From: an uncultured Bacteroidales bacterium
GTDB lineage: Bacteria > Bacteroidota > Bacteroidia > Bacteroidales > F082
Assembly (NCBI GenBank): GCA_947166105.1
Contig: CAMVCZ010000003.1
Location: 1 to 64,000, forward strand
DNA: 64,000 nt
Direction of reading: 5' to 3'
Position numbers and translations under genes: made by a program. The number at the start of each line of letters is the position of its first letter. The stretch's first letter is position 1. Positions 1 through 9,099 of this stretch are shown here, piece after piece. The notes under the pieces are model-generated. The model did no database searches. It was given only the letters and a program-made list of their open reading frames with translations, and had not been told where the DNA came from.

Positions 1-48
1 GGCCTTGGCGCAGCCTACATGGTAGGCAAGAAGCGCAGAGAGGAATAA
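1..48 (+). CDS. C-terminal end of a small membrane-anchored protein (partial)
   Basis: Fifteen codons and a stop remain of a gene that starts before the window. The residues GLGAAYMVGKKRREE closely match the C-terminus (GLGAAYLAGKKRKE) of the 86-residue protein at 23285-23545, so this is very probably a paralogue: an exported small protein ending in a hydrophobic helix and a basic tail. The terminator at 69-103 follows directly. Function unknown. Confidence 0.6.
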   Translation, partial: GLGAAYMVGKKRREE

Positions 49-68
49 TCTTCCCTGCCAATAAAAGA

Positions 69-103
69 AACGGTGCCGAAATTTTCGGCACCGTTCTTTT
101 TTT
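69..103. terminator. Rho-independent terminator, probably bidirectional
   Basis: A 12-13 bp stem built on ACGGTGCCGAAA and its complement is followed by a T-run on the plus strand and a T-rich stretch on the minus strand. It sits between the partial plus-strand gene and the end of clpX, so it probably ends both converging transcripts. Confidence 0.8.
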
Positions 104-136
104 GTCTTTTGTCGGAAAATGATAGGAAGGAAAGAT

Positions 137-1366
137 TCAATCCCCCACATGCAGTTTCTGCATCCCCGACTTCTCCAATTTGGCCTCGGCGTATGCGCGG
201 TCGACGACCAATTCCTTGACATTGATGTCGGAGGGCATCTCAAACATGGCATCGTTCAGGATGGCTTCCATGATGGAACGCAGTCCGCGTGCGCCCACCT
301 TGAACTCAATGGCTTTCTCCACCACGAAATCAAGCACTTCGTCTTTGATGATCAAGTCGATGTGATCCATGGCAAACAATTTCGTGAATTGTTTCACCAA
401 AGCGTTCTTCGGCTCGGTGAGGATGCGCTTCAGCGCGGCCTCGTCCAAAGGATTGAGGTGGGTGATGATGGGCAAACGGCCAACAATTTCAGGAATCAAA
501 CCGAACTTTTTCAAGTCGGCGGGGGAGAGGTACTGGAGCATGTTGTTCTTGTCCAAGACCTCATTGCCGCCTGCGCCGTAGCCGATGACATTGGTGCGCT
601 TGCGGGCGGCTATCAGTCGCTCGATGCCGTCGAAGGCACCGCCGGCGATGAAGAGGATGTCTTTCGTGTTGATGGCTACCATGGGCTGCTCGGGGTGCTT
701 GCGCCCACCCTTGGGCGGCACATTCACCACGGAACCTTCCAAAAGTTTCAGCATGGCTTGTTGCACCCCCTCGCCGCTCACGTCGCGGGTGATGCTGGGG
801 TTGTCGCTCTTGCGGGCAATCTTGTCGATTTCGTCGATGAAGACAATGCCACGCTCGGCGGCCTGCACATCATAGTCGGCGGCTTGCAAAAGCCTGACGA
901 GGATGTTCTCCACGTCCTCACCCACATAGCCTGCCTCGGTCAAGACCGTGGCATCGGCGATGGCGAAAGGCACATTGAGCATCTTGGCGATGGTGCGGGC
1001 CAAAAGGGTTTTGCCTGTACCAGTTTCGCCCACGAGGATGATGTTCGACTTTTCGATTTCCACTTCATCAGCAGTCACTTTTTGGCTGATGCGCTTGTAA
1101 TGGTTGTAGACGGCAACGGCCAATGTGCGCTTGGCTTCGTCTTGACCGATGACATATTGGTCGAGAAAAGCCTTGATTTCAGCGGGCTTTTTCAGTGAAT
1201 AGCCCTTGGAATCAAACTTTTGCCCGCTGCCAAATTGTTCCTTGACGATGGTATGAGCCTGCTCGGCGCAACTGTCGCAGATTTGGGCATCAATGCCTTG
1301 TATCATCAGCCGAACCTCGTTGGCCTTTCTTCCACAAAAGGCGCAAACGTCTGATTTCTTGGCCAT
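137..1366 (-). CDS. clpX: ATP-dependent Clp protease ATP-binding subunit ClpX
   Basis: AAA+ unfoldase that recognises tagged substrates and threads them into ClpP in the cytoplasm. The N-terminal zinc-binding domain has cysteines C8, C11, C30 and C33. The Walker A motif GETGTGKT is at residues 113-120, followed by the Walker B FIDEIDK, a sensor/arginine-finger region and the C-terminal small domain. Its 409 residues are normal for ClpX. It lies 3 bases after clpP and is the last gene of the tRNA-Leu/tig/clpP/clpX unit, so chaperone, peptidase and unfoldase are probably made together. Confidence 0.97.
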   Translation of the reverse strand: MAKKSDVCAFCGRKANEVRLMIQGIDAQICDSCAEQAHTIVKEQFGSGQKFDSKGYSLKKPAEIKAFLDQYVIGQDEAKRTLAVAVYNHYKRISQKVTADEVEIEKSNIILVGETGTGKTLLARTIAKMLNVPFAIADATVLTEAGYVGEDVENILVRLLQAADYDVQAAERGIVFIDEIDKIARKSDNPSITRDVSGEGVQQAMLKLLEGSVVNVPPKGGRKHPEQPMVAINTKDILFIAGGAFDGIERLIAARKRTNVIGYGAGGNEVLDKNNMLQYLSPADLKKFGLIPEIVGRLPIITHLNPLDEAALKRILTEPKNALVKQFTKLFAMDHIDLIIKDEVLDFVVEKAIEFKVGARGLRSIMEAILNDAMFEMPSDINVKELVVDRAYAEAKLEKSGMQKLHVGD

Positions 1367-1369
1367 TGC

Positions 1370-2050
1370 TTAAGCCTTTTTGTTCTTGATGAGTACCTCG
1401 TCAATCATGCCGTAAGCCTTGGCTTCCTCTGCGGTCATCCAATAGTCGCGGTCGCTGTCGGCCCAGACTTTGTCGTAGGTTTGGCCTGAGTGCTTGGCGA
1501 TGATTTCGTAGAGTTCCTTTTTCAGTTTCTGGATTTCGCGTGCCGTGATTTCAATCTCCGTGGCCTGACCTTCCACGCCGCCCATAGGCTGGTGAATCAT
1601 GATGCGGGCATGGGGCAGGGCGGAACGTTTTCCGGCAGCTCCTGCACACATCAGCACTGCGGCCATCGAAGCGGCCATGCCAGTACAAATGGTGGCCACA
1701 TCGGGGTTGATGAACTGCATGGTGTCGTAGATGCCCAAACCGGCGTAAACGCTGCCGCCAGGCGAGTTGAGGTAGAGGTTGATGTCGCGCTTGGCGTCGG
1801 TCGACTCAAGGAAAAGCAACTGGGCTTGTATGACGTTGGCCACATAGTCGTCGATGGCGGTGCCGAGGAAGATGATGCGGTCCATCATCAGGCGGCTGAA
1901 CACGTCCATCTGGGCCACATTGAGTTGGCGTTCCTCGATGACGGTCGGCGAAATGTAGCCCTGACTGCGCACTTTCGACATGTATTGCTCAAGGCTCAGG
2001 GTGTTCATTCCCAAGTGTTTGGTGGCGTATTTTTGGAATTCGGTGATCAT
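1370..2050 (-). CDS. clpP: ATP-dependent Clp protease proteolytic subunit ClpP
   Basis: Serine peptidase that forms the tetradecameric barrel partnered by ClpX. The catalytic triad can be placed at S128 (GMAASMAA), H153 (MIHQPMGG) and D202 (DRDYW); the spacings of 25 and 49 residues equal those of E. coli ClpP. The N-terminus is about 30 residues longer than the mature E. coli protein, which fits a processed propeptide. Its ATG overlaps the tig stop codon (ATGA), indicating translational coupling. Confidence 0.97.
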   Translation of the reverse strand: MITEFQKYATKHLGMNTLSLEQYMSKVRSQGYISPTVIEERQLNVAQMDVFSRLMMDRIIFLGTAIDDYVANVIQAQLLFLESTDAKRDINLYLNSPGGSVYAGLGIYDTMQFINPDVATICTGMAASMAAVLMCAGAAGKRSALPHARIMIHQPMGGVEGQATEIEITAREIQKLKKELYEIIAKHSGQTYDKVWADSDRDYWMTAEEAKAYGMIDEVLIKNKKA

Positions 2051-3399
2051 TTGCGTTCCTCCTCAAGTTTCTTCATAAAGTCGGCGGAGGTGGTTTCAGC
2101 GAAATTGATGTTCATCTTGCCCTTCAGGAACTGCGTCATCTTCACGTCGGCCAATTGGTTCTTCAGTTGGTTCACTTGCTGTTCGTTCTTGAGGTAATTG
2201 GCGGCAATCTTGTCCAAGTTGGCCTTCATGTCGTCTTCCAAAGTGGCATAGTCGATGCCGGGGAAGATTTGTTTCAGCACAAACTGCTTCAGTTCCTCGT
2301 CGGTGATGATGAGTTCGGGGTTGGCCTTCACGATGGCGTCTTCGATGAGTTGCCAACGCAGACCTTTGGCATAGTCTTTTTCGTAGTTCTTTTCCACGTC
2401 CTCAGCCTTCACTTCGCCACGGCTGTTTTCCACAATCCAGCGTTTCATGAAAGCGTCGGGCAGGTCGAAATGCACGGCAGCCACCAATTCGTCAATCATT
2501 TTGTTGAAGAGAATCGGGTCGGTTTCGGCCTCGTGCTGCTTCTCCATTTCGGCTTTGACGGCCTTCTTGAAAGCATCGAGGTCCTTGATTTCCTCCTTGG
2601 GGAAAATCTTCTTGAAGAAGTCCTCGTTCAGTTCGGGCTTCTCGTTATGGAGCGAGTCGTCGATGATGATGTTGAAGTCGGAAGCGGCGGGTGCGCCTTC
2701 GCCCAGCACCTTGGCAGCGGCCTCTTCAGAGCCGAGAGCCTTGGCGAAGTTGAAGATAAACTCTGAACCTACTTCCTTGCCAATCAATTGCTTGCGGCTT
2801 TCTTCGTCCTTGATTTGATCCATGTGGACATAAAGTCCGTCCTTTTGGAAACCGCCTTCCACTTCCTTGCCGTCCTTGGCTTCGCGCACCTTCATTTCGA
2901 GGCGGTCGTTCTCGCCAACGTTGTCAGGATGCGAGGTGTCGGGGTTGCGTTCCACGAGGTCATCAATCACCTTGTCAACTTCCTCGTCGGTGGGGATGAT
3001 ATGGTAGAAGTCGACCATCGTGTTCGTGTAGTCGATGTTGATTTCGGGACGGATGGCGGCCTCAAAGTAGAAGTCGATGTCGTCTTGGTTTTCGAGGTCG
3101 GCGGGCTGTTGCTGTTCGGTGTCGCTGAGCGGATAGCCGAGCAGGTCGAGTTTGTTGTCGGCGATATGCTTGTTGAGGCTGTCAGAAACAACCGTGTTCA
3201 GGGCTTCCATTTTCGCGCTGGCGCCATACATCTTCTTGATCATGCCCATCGGCACCATGCCGGGACGGAAACCGGGCACGTTGGCACGCTGTTTCATTTG
3301 TTTCAAGGTCTTTTCGACGGTCTCTTGATAGTCTGCTTTTTCTACGCTGATTTTGATGGAGATGAGGTTTTCTCCTTTTGTACTTTGTGTGATATTCAT
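2047..3399 (-). CDS. tig: Trigger factor, ribosome-associated chaperone
   Basis: 450-residue protein matching trigger factor: an N-terminal ribosome-binding domain with a conserved GFRPGMVP-type loop near residues 42-50, a central PPIase-like domain that is divergent as usual in Bacteroidetes, and a long helical, acidic C-terminal chaperone domain. It binds nascent chains at the ribosome exit. It begins 28 bases after the end of tRNA-Leu with no TAnnTTTG element in between, so it is probably transcribed from the tRNA promoter at 3523-3530. It overlaps clpP by 4 bases. Confidence 0.93.
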   Translation of the reverse strand: MNITQSTKGENLISIKISVEKADYQETVEKTLKQMKQRANVPGFRPGMVPMGMIKKMYGASAKMEALNTVVSDSLNKHIADNKLDLLGYPLSDTEQQQPADLENQDDIDFYFEAAIRPEINIDYTNTMVDFYHIIPTDEEVDKVIDDLVERNPDTSHPDNVGENDRLEMKVREAKDGKEVEGGFQKDGLYVHMDQIKDEESRKQLIGKEVGSEFIFNFAKALGSEEAAAKVLGEGAPAASDFNIIIDDSLHNEKPELNEDFFKKIFPKEEIKDLDAFKKAVKAEMEKQHEAETDPILFNKMIDELVAAVHFDLPDAFMKRWIVENSRGEVKAEDVEKNYEKDYAKGLRWQLIEDAIVKANPELIITDEELKQFVLKQIFPGIDYATLEDDMKANLDKIAANYLKNEQQVNQLKNQLADVKMTQFLKGKMNINFAETTSADFMKKLEEERK

Positions 3400-3427
3400 T
3401 TCTAACTTGTTGATTATATATACTTTG

Positions 3428-3509
3428 TGCGGATGAAGGGACTCGAACCCTTACTTCTCTCGAAACCAGATCCTAAGTCTGGCGCGTCTACCAATTCCGC
3501 CACACCCGC
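3428..3509 (-). tRNA. tRNA-Leu (anticodon TAG)
   Basis: The 82-base cloverleaf has acceptor arms GCGGGTG and CATCCGC with one G-T pair, an anticodon loop CTTAGGA giving anticodon TAG, a class II variable arm, and the T-loop GGTTCGAGTCC. The 3' CCA is not encoded (the transcript continues ACAAAG), so it must be added after transcription. It lies directly upstream of tig. Confidence 0.95.
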
Positions 3510-3522
3510 GATTTTGAGGGCG

Positions 3523-3530
3523 CAAAGATA
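3523..3530 (-). promoter_or_regulatory. -7 promoter element for tRNA-Leu/tig/clpP/clpX
   Basis: Read on the minus strand this is TATCTTTG, a match to the Bacteroidetes consensus TAnnTTTG, 13 bases before the mature tRNA 5' end. No clear -33 TTG is visible upstream. It is the only such element ahead of tig. Confidence 0.75.
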
Positions 3531-3553
3531 CAACTTTTTTTTGAATGTTGTCA

Positions 3554-4732
3554 TTAATTCTTCACGTCCAAGGCCTCGCGAAGTGCATTTCCAATCAGCA
3601 TGAAAGCCAGCACGAGGAGCATGATGGCGATGCCCGGCAAGATGGCCAAATAAGCCGCGTCGAGGATGATGAAGGCATAGTTTTCCTTGATCATGCTGCC
3701 CCATGAGGGCATGGGCGGCTGCACCCCGATACCGAGGAAACTCAAGCCCGCTTCGAGCAAAATGGCCGAGGCGAAATTGGCCGCCGAAACCACAATGATG
3801 GGGTTGAGGATGTTGGGCAAAATATGCTTGAAGATGATGCGCAAATCCCTGAAACCTAACGCCCTGCCAGCCTCAACAAAGGTCGTTTCGCGGATGGAGA
3901 GGATTTGTCCGCGCACGATACGAGCCACCTCCACCCACATCGTCAGGCCAACCGCGATAAACACTTGCGCGATGCCCTTGCCCAAGGCAAAAGTGATGGC
4001 GATGACCAGCAGTAGGGTAGGGATGGACCAAACCACATTGATGAACCAAACGACAGCATCATCGACTTTGCCACGGAAAAAACCGCCCAAACTTCCCACC
4101 ACAATGCCAATCATCAGACTGAGCAGCACGGCTATGAAGCCCACCGTCAGGCTGATGCGGCTGCCCAACACCAAGCGGCTGAGGAAATCGCGCCCAAACT
4201 GGTCGGTGCCGAGGAGGAATTTGCGGTGCTTCACGCAATGCGTTCTTATATAGGTGTCGGCTTCCTCCGCAGAAGTAAAGGTCGTTGAAACTGAGGTCGC
4301 TGAGCTTGTCGAAGGGCCGAACCCAACAAGTTCCTCGTTATCAATAATTTCCGTTCTAACATTCAGGCTTGCTTCCGATTGATAGAGATAAACCGTGGTT
4401 TGGCTTGCATCTACGCGGATGCTGTCGAAAGGCAAATAAATGCAGTCGTCGGGCCGACCATTGAAGAGAAACTGGAAAAAAGGCGTTTTTGAGGGTGGTG
4501 TTTCCTTCGGAATCATCAGCATATCCACCTCGAAGCCCGGTTTTTTTGTGCTGATTTCAAGAATTTGCCGGTTGGCGTTGGGCGTCTTGTCGGGGATGAT
4601 GGTGTAGGCAAACAAGGCCAAAATCGCCCAAATGAGCACGAAGCCGCACGAAACCATTCCGAGCCGATTGCTTCGGAAACGCTTCCAAGCCAACGCTTTA
4701 GGTGATTTGTTCTGTTTCGTTTTTTCGTCCAT
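3554..4732 (-). CDS. ABC transporter permease, OppC/DppC family
   Basis: Inner-membrane permease of the oligopeptide/dipeptide class. The N-terminus has a short cytoplasmic part and a first membrane helix (about residues 25-45), then a large periplasmic insertion. The C-terminal BPD_transp_1 domain has about five helices and the EAGRALGF loop that contacts the ATPase. The start MDEKTKQ at 4732 is chosen because the promoter at 4756-4763 lies inside the longer open frame. No OppB, OppD/F or binding protein gene is next to it, which is unusual for this family. A copy of the dispersed repeat (4296-4318) is read in frame as GPSTSSAT inside the periplasmic loop. Confidence 0.88.
   Translation of the reverse strand: MDEKTKQNKSPKALAWKRFRSNRLGMVSCGFVLIWAILALFAYTIIPDKTPNANRQILEISTKKPGFEVDMLMIPKETPPSKTPFFQFLFNGRPDDCIYLPFDSIRVDASQTTVYLYQSEASLNVRTEIIDNEELVGFGPSTSSATSVSTTFTSAEEADTYIRTHCVKHRKFLLGTDQFGRDFLSRLVLGSRISLTVGFIAVLLSLMIGIVVGSLGGFFRGKVDDAVVWFINVVWSIPTLLLVIAITFALGKGIAQVFIAVGLTMWVEVARIVRGQILSIRETTFVEAGRALGFRDLRIIFKHILPNILNPIIVVSAANFASAILLEAGLSFLGIGVQPPMPSWGSMIKENYAFIILDAAYLAILPGIAIMLLVLAFMLIGNALREALDVKN
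4296..4318 (-). repeat. Dispersed palindromic repeat, copy A (intragenic)
   Basis: Core TTCGACAAGCTCAG flanked by GGCCC, read on the minus strand inside the permease gene as GPSTSSAT. It belongs to the family with copies at 8992, 13958, 22915, 40921 and 43529. Confidence 0.75.
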
Positions 4733-4755
4733 CTTCTGCCTGCTGTTTGCGCCGT

Positions 4756-4763
4756 CAAAAATA
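4756..4763 (-). promoter_or_regulatory. -7 promoter element for the OppC-like permease
   Basis: TATTTTTG on the minus strand, 23 bases upstream of the chosen ATG at 4732. It supports the shorter protein start. Confidence 0.65.
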
Positions 4764-4846
4764 CGGATTTCGTCCCTGATATGGAGCCGAAAAAGAAAAA
4801 ATTGAAATTTTTGCCGAAAAAGCATGGCTGTTTCAGAAAAAAGTCC

Positions 4847-4854
4847 TATTTTTG
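4847..4854 (+). promoter_or_regulatory. -7 promoter element for tRNA-His
   Basis: TATTTTTG 28 bases before the tRNA 5' end; no clear -33 TTG is seen. Confidence 0.7.
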
Positions 4855-4882
4855 CAGCCGATTTCCGAGAAACGGAACAGAT

Positions 4883-4960
4883 GGTGGGTGTAGCTCAGCT
4901 GGTTAGAGTACCGGATTGTGGTTCCGAGGGTCGTGGGTTCGAATCCCATCTCCCACCCCA
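4883..4960 (+). tRNA. tRNA-His (anticodon GTG), CCA encoded
   Basis: The cloverleaf begins with the extra G-1 typical of tRNA-His (GGTGGGTG pairing with CTCCCACC, one T-T mismatch). The anticodon loop ATTGTGG gives GTG at 4918-4920, the T-arm is GTGGGTTCGAATCCCAT, and the 3' CCA is genomically encoded. A terminator follows five bases later, so it is a single-gene transcript. Confidence 0.95.
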
Positions 4961-4964
4961 AGCG

Positions 4965-4991
4965 AAAGAGGTTCATTGAGCCTCTTTTTTT
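4965..4991 (+). terminator. Terminator of tRNA-His
   Basis: Stem AAAGAGGTTCA pairing with TGAGCCTCTTT (one G-T pair), followed by a T-run. Confidence 0.8.
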
Positions 4992-5000
4992 GTTGGATTT

Positions 5001-5031
5001 TTGCTCGGTTTCTGGAAAATATGTAGTTTTG
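5001..5031 (+). promoter_or_regulatory. Promoter of the Rpn-type nuclease gene
   Basis: TTG at 5001-5003, a 20-base spacer, then TAGTTTTG at 5024-5031; the ATG follows 20 bases later. This is a full Bacteroidetes-type promoter. Confidence 0.75.
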
Positions 5032-5051
5032 CAGGGTAAAAACATCAAACC

Positions 5052-5915
5052 ATGACTGGACAACGATACATCAGCCCATATACCGACTTCGGCTTCAAGT
5101 ACATCTTCGGCAGCGAACTGAACAAGGAATACTTGATCTCGTTCCTGAATGCTCTTTTCGAAGGCAGGCACAACATCATGGACATCACTTATCAGAATTC
5201 AGAACACCTTGACGAGGTGGTTTATTCGCGCCGTGCCATATTCGATGTGTATTGCACAACAGATAAGGGCGACCACATCATCGTGGAGATGCAAAATGTG
5301 GATCAAGATTATTTCGCTGACCGAATGGTGTATTATTCCACTTTTCCCATTCGTGAGCAAGCCAAGCGCGGCGATTGGGACTACAAGTTGAATCCCGTCT
5401 ACACAATTGGCATCCTGAACTTCATCTTCGACAAGAGCAGCGAGGATGTCCATCATGAGGCCAAACTGATGAACGTGGCGACCAAGGAAGTGTTTTACGA
5501 CAAGTTGTCTTTCATCACGATTGAGTTGCCTAAGTTCAACAAGAAAGAAGACGAGTTGGTGACGCTTTACGACAAGTGGTTGTTTGTGTTGCGCAACCTT
5601 TCACGGTTGATGGAACGCCCAGCTGCCTTGCAGGAACGAGTTTTTGCTTCACTCTTCCGCCATGCAGAGATAGACAAGATGCAACCCAACGAGCGGAGGC
5701 AATACGAAAAATCCTTGTTCGATTACAACGACATTAATAATAGTAATGTGAAGCATTTCCGTGAGGGCAAAGAAGAAGGCTTGCGAGAAGGATTGAAGGA
5801 AGGAGAAAGGAAGAAATCTTTGGAGATTGCCCTCAAGTTGAAGGCTGCTGGTGTGGATGAAGCCGTCATTGTTGCCACTACTGGGCTGACGAAGGAAGAA
5901 ATAAGCCGTCTTTAG
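5052..5915 (+). CDS. Rpn family recombination-promoting nuclease / PD-(D/E)XK transposase-like protein
   Basis: The 287-residue protein starts with YISPYTDFGFKYIFG, the hallmark of the PDDEXK_2 (Rpn/YhgA-like) family. A D...ExQ type nuclease core is visible in AIFDVYC and IIVEMQNVDQDYF. The C-terminus has EG-rich heptad-like repeats (EGKEEGLREGLKEGE) and ends in a small helical segment found in this family. Such proteins are DNA endonucleases implicated in recA-independent recombination, spread as accessory genes. It stands alone between tRNA-His and ruvX. Confidence 0.88.
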   Translation: MTGQRYISPYTDFGFKYIFGSELNKEYLISFLNALFEGRHNIMDITYQNSEHLDEVVYSRRAIFDVYCTTDKGDHIIVEMQNVDQDYFADRMVYYSTFPIREQAKRGDWDYKLNPVYTIGILNFIFDKSSEDVHHEAKLMNVATKEVFYDKLSFITIELPKFNKKEDELVTLYDKWLFVLRNLSRLMERPAALQERVFASLFRHAEIDKMQPNERRQYEKSLFDYNDINNSNVKHFREGKEEGLREGLKEGERKKSLEIALKLKAAGVDEAVIVATTGLTKEEISRL

Positions 5916-6009
5916 AAAGACCTGTTTCACCTGATTGGAATATGTGTGACTTTTGATTCAAAGCAAGAGTTTTTTGTTTTTCACATGCTGCCGATGCCTA
6001 AAAATTGTG

Positions 6010-6017
6010 TACTTTTG
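6010..6017 (+). promoter_or_regulatory. -7 promoter element for ruvX-def operon
   Basis: TACTTTTG, 20 bases upstream of the ruvX ATG. Confidence 0.75.
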
Positions 6018-6037
6018 CGGCTCAATTCTAAAGGATA

Positions 6038-6481
6038 ATGGCAAGGATAATGGCTATCGACTTGGGCAGAAAACGCAGCGGCATCGCCGTTACAGACCCG
6101 TTGCAGATTATTGCGAATGGGCTGACCACGGTGGAATCGCACAAACTCGTCGATTTCGTGATGGATTATGTGAAGAAAGAAGAGGTTGAGCGAATTGTCG
6201 TCGGCGAGCCGAAGGACATGAAAAACAACCCTTCCGACTGCTCGAAATACATCGAGCCTATCGTCAACCGGCTGAAAAAACTGCTGCCCGACATGAAAAT
6301 CGTGCGCTACGACGAGCGTTTCACCTCCGTGATGGCACACCAAACCATGATTGACGCAGGTCTGAGCAAGTCGCGCCGCCAAGACAAGGAACTCGTCGAC
6401 ACCATCGCCGCCACCATCATCCTGCAATCGTATATGGAGTCCCTCAACTCTAAACTCTCAACTTTAAACCCTAAACTATGA
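6038..6481 (+). CDS. ruvX: Putative Holliday junction resolvase RuvX/YqgF
   Basis: 147-residue RNase H-fold protein of the YqgF family. The signature AIDLGRKRSGIAVTD lies near the N-terminus, IVVGEP in the middle, and RYDERFTS and a DTIAATIILQ acidic site towards the end. It is known from the family as a putative resolvase or 16S rRNA 5'-end processing nuclease. A second in-frame ATG at 6050 would also give a complete domain. Its stop overlaps the def start by 4 bases. Confidence 0.93.
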   Translation: MARIMAIDLGRKRSGIAVTDPLQIIANGLTTVESHKLVDFVMDYVKKEEVERIVVGEPKDMKNNPSDCSKYIEPIVNRLKKLLPDMKIVRYDERFTSVMAHQTMIDAGLSKSRRQDKELVDTIAATIILQSYMESLNSKLSTLNPKL

Positions 6482-7047
6482 TATTACCAATAGTAGCATA
6501 CGGCCACCCCACGCTGAAAGCCATCGCCCAGCCCATCACTCCCGATTATCCCGAGTTGGACAAACTGCTGGCCGACATGTGGGAGACCTTGGCCCATTCC
6601 GAAGGCGTCGGCCTTGCCGCGCCACAAGTCAACAAGTCAATCCGACTGTTCATCGTCGACGGCAACCCGTTCTATCCCGATTATCCAGCCGCCAAAGACT
6701 TCAAACAGGCTTTCATCAACGCCGAACTCCTTGAGACTTTCGGCGACGAGGTGCCTTTCAGGGAAGGCTGCCTCAGCCTGCCGAACATTTATGAAGAGGT
6801 GATGCGTCCCGACAAAATCCGCATCAAATACCTCGACGAGAACTTCCAAGAGCACGAGGAAGTCTTTGAAGGCATACGCGCCCGCATCATCCAGCACGAG
6901 TATGAGCATTTGCAGGGCCATGTCTATGTGGATCGCATCGCGCCGCTGCGCAAAACCCTGTTGCAAGGCAAGTTGAAGGCCATCATGGACGGTCGCTGTG
7001 ACGTGGATTACCGTATGATTTTCCCGCACAAGAAGAAACACAGATAA
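6478..7047 (+). CDS. def: Peptide deformylase
   Basis: Removes the formyl group from the N-terminal methionine of new proteins; metal-dependent, cytoplasmic. All three motifs are visible: GVGLAAPQ, EGCLSLP with the metal-binding cysteine, and QHEYEHLQG with the two histidines. The third motif reads HEYEH, with Glu where most deformylases have Asp (HExDH). Its 189 residues are normal. It overlaps ruvX (ATGA) and is followed 11 bases later by a TPR-like lipoprotein gene, so the three form one operon. Confidence 0.96.
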   Translation: MILPIVAYGHPTLKAIAQPITPDYPELDKLLADMWETLAHSEGVGLAAPQVNKSIRLFIVDGNPFYPDYPAAKDFKQAFINAELLETFGDEVPFREGCLSLPNIYEEVMRPDKIRIKYLDENFQEHEEVFEGIRARIIQHEYEHLQGHVYVDRIAPLRKTLLQGKLKAIMDGRCDVDYRMIFPHKKKHR

Positions 7048-7058
7048 ATTTTGAAATT

Positions 7059-7595
7059 ATGAAAAACACACTGAAAATGATGATGTTCGCCCTGTTGGCT
7101 TTCGGCATGATGGCCTGCGGCGAGAAGAAACTGACCCAAGAAGACCTGAAAAAAGCTGAAGCTACTTTGTTCAACCAAGACCAATCGATAAATGAGGCCG
7201 AGGCTCCCAAAGTGGCGGAGAAATACTGCAAGTTTGTGGAGCAAAACCCTGACGATGCCACTGCCGACAAATGGCTCTATCATGCATTGGAAATCAACAT
7301 TTTGCTGAAGGATTCCGACAAGAGCATTGCACTTTGCGACCAGTTGGTGCGCCAATATCCCCAATCGAAATGGGCACCGACGGGATTGTTCCTGTTGGGT
7401 TCATACGTGTATAACGATCAACTCAATGACACGGCTCGCGCACACGAGACTTTCCAAAAGGTCATCGACAATTATCCTGAAAGTGAATTGGCTGATGATG
7501 CCAAGAAATCCATTGAATATTTGGGCTTGACGCCAGAGGAAATCATGACCTTGATTGTGATGTCGCAAATGGAAGAGGAGGAGGTCGAATTGTAA
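7059..7595 (+). CDS. TPR-like lipoprotein
   Basis: 178-residue protein with a lipoprotein signal (hydrophobic run then FGMMAC, Cys near residue 21). Helical repeats of TPR type follow (YHALEINILLKDSDKSIAL and ARAHETFQKVIDNYPESELA). The C-terminus is acidic. It probably acts as a periplasmic or outer-membrane protein-interaction scaffold, with partner unknown. It is the last gene of the ruvX-def operon and a strong terminator follows. Confidence 0.75.
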   Translation: MKNTLKMMMFALLAFGMMACGEKKLTQEDLKKAEATLFNQDQSINEAEAPKVAEKYCKFVEQNPDDATADKWLYHALEINILLKDSDKSIALCDQLVRQYPQSKWAPTGLFLLGSYVYNDQLNDTARAHETFQKVIDNYPESELADDAKKSIEYLGLTPEEIMTLIVMSQMEEEEVEL

Positions 7596-7613
7596 TCTGC
7601 CTCTATGAAAGCA

Positions 7614-7651
7614 AGAAGCCTGCGAGTTGTTTCCCGCAGGCTTCTTTTTTT
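7614..7651. terminator. Rho-independent terminator between convergent genes
   Basis: An 11-bp perfect stem AGAAGCCTGCG / CGCAGGCTTCT with an 11-base loop and a T7 tail. It ends the ruvX operon and may also serve metK on the opposite strand. Confidence 0.85.
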
Positions 7652-7661
7652 GCCCGGAACC

Positions 7662-8933
7662 TTAAACGCGAAAAGCCGCTTTCAGTTCGTCAACCAAATC
7701 AAGTTTTTCCCAAGCAAAGAACTCCACATTCTTGAAGATGTGTTCGCCTTCGCGGAAGGTGTCGCCGTCTTCGTAATAGACCTCCACCTTGCGGGTTTCG
7801 GCCTTGCGACCGAAATGCCCGTAAGAGGCGGTTTCCTCGAAAATTGGGTTGGTGAGGCCGAAACGCTTCACGATAAAGTAGGGTCGTAAATCGACTAATT
7901 CCTTGACTTTCATGGCGATTTCGGTGTCGCTCATCTTGACATGCGAAGTGCCGTCAGTGTTCACATAGAAGCCCACAGGCTCTGCCTTGCCGATGGCGTA
8001 GGCAATTTGCACCAAGGCTTGGTCGCAAATGCCAGCTGCCACAAGGTTCTTGGCGATGTGGCGCGCGGCGTAAGCCGCCGAGCGGTCCACCTTCGAGCTG
8101 TCCTTGCCCGAGAAGGCACCGCCGCCGTGGGCACCGCGACCGCCGTAGGTGTCGACGATGATTTTACGGCCCGTTAAGCCCGTGTCGCCGTGAGGACCGC
8201 CGATGACAAACTTGCCCGTCGGGTTCACGTAGAGTTTCATGTCGTCGCCGAAAAGTTTCCTCAGATGGGCGGGAAGTTGCTTCTTCACGCGAGGAATGAG
8301 GATGTTGCGCACATCGTCTTCGATTTTCTTCTGCATGGTTTCATCGTCGGCAAACTCATCGTGCTGTGTGCTGATGACGATGGTGTCGACGCGAAGCGGT
8401 TTCCAGCCTTCGCCGTATTCCACCGTCACCTGCGACTTGGCATCAGGTCGGAGGTATCTCATCTGCCGACCTTGGCGGCGGATGGCGGCCAATTCTTTCA
8501 GCAGCAGATGCGAGAGGTCGATGGTCAAAGGCATGTAGTTCTCGGTTTCTTTGCAGGCGAAGCCGAACATCATGCCTTGGTCGCCAGCACCTTGGTTTTC
8601 AGGGTTTTCGCGACCTACGCCTTGGAAAATGTCGTTAGATTGACCATGAAGAGCCGACAAAACGCCACACGACTGCGCATCAAACTGGTACTCCGACTTA
8701 TTGTAGCCGATGCGATCGATGACGCGCCGCGCAATGTCCTGAATCTCAACGTATGCGTTGGTGCGGATTTCGCCTGCAACGACGACGAGGCCAGTGGTGA
8801 CTAAGGTTTCACACGCCACCTTCGAGGTGGGGTCGTAACGAAGAATCTCGTCCAAGACGGCATCCGAAATCTGGTCGCATACCTTGTCGGGATGACCCTC
8901 GGAAACGGATTCTGAAGTGAAATAATAACCCAT
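7662..8933 (-). CDS. metK: S-adenosylmethionine synthase
   Basis: Makes SAM from ATP and methionine in the cytoplasm. Family motifs are clear: [17 protein letters not shown] near the N-terminus, the signature [10 protein letters not shown] in the middle, and [22 protein letters not shown] in the C-terminal half. Its 423 residues are typical of Bacteroidetes MetK. The only nearby promoter is about 155 bases upstream (9090-9097), giving a long 5' leader that carries a dispersed repeat. Confidence 0.97.
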   Translation of the reverse strand: MGYYFTSESVSEGHPDKVCDQISDAVLDEILRYDPTSKVACETLVTTGLVVVAGEIRTNAYVEIQDIARRVIDRIGYNKSEYQFDAQSCGVLSALHGQSNDIFQGVGRENPENQGAGDQGMMFGFACKETENYMPLTIDLSHLLLKELAAIRRQGRQMRYLRPDAKSQVTVEYGEGWKPLRVDTIVISTQHDEFADDETMQKKIEDDVRNILIPRVKKQLPAHLRKLFGDDMKLYVNPTGKFVIGGPHGDTGLTGRKIIVDTYGGRGAHGGGAFSGKDSSKVDRSAAYAARHIAKNLVAAGICDQALVQIAYAIGKAEPVGFYVNTDGTSHVKMSDTEIAMKVKELVDLRPYFIVKRFGLTNPIFEETASYGHFGRKAETRKVEVYYEDGDTFREGEHIFKNVEFFAWEKLDLVDELKAAFRV

Positions 8934-8991
8934 AACAAATTGTTTATTAGTTAGTTAATAATAAATTTGTGTGGGAAGTCTGAAGTTGAAA

Positions 8992-9016
8992 GGGTCCTTC
9001 GACAGGCTCAGGAACC
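8992..9016. repeat. Dispersed palindromic repeat, copy B (in metK leader)
   Basis: GGGTCC then the core TTCGACAGGCTCAG and GAACCC. The outer bases are complementary, so it can fold in the metK 5' leader. Same family as copies at 4296, 13958, 22915, 40921 and 43529. Confidence 0.7.
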
Positions 9017-9089
9017 CAAGGAAAAAGCATTGTTTTAGCATTTTTTCTTGTGGTTGCAATCAAATCAAATCTTTCCACGATTGAGGCTG

Positions 9090-9097
9090 CAAAGGTA
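9090..9097 (-). promoter_or_regulatory. -7 promoter element for metK
   Basis: TACCTTTG on the minus strand. It implies a 5' leader of about 150 bases before the metK ATG. A perfect palindrome (9100-9139) lies where the upstream promoter region would be. Confidence 0.65.
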
Positions 9098-9099
9098 CG

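Noticed and set aside
119-1198. Long open frame on the plus strand opposite clpX (359 codons)
   Set aside because: It lies antisense to an unmistakable clpX and its translation shows no domain or sensible composition; it comes from the codon bias of the real gene.
8934-9090. SAM riboswitch in front of metK
   Set aside because: The leader is long enough, but no conserved SAM-I, SAM-II or related core could be recognised.
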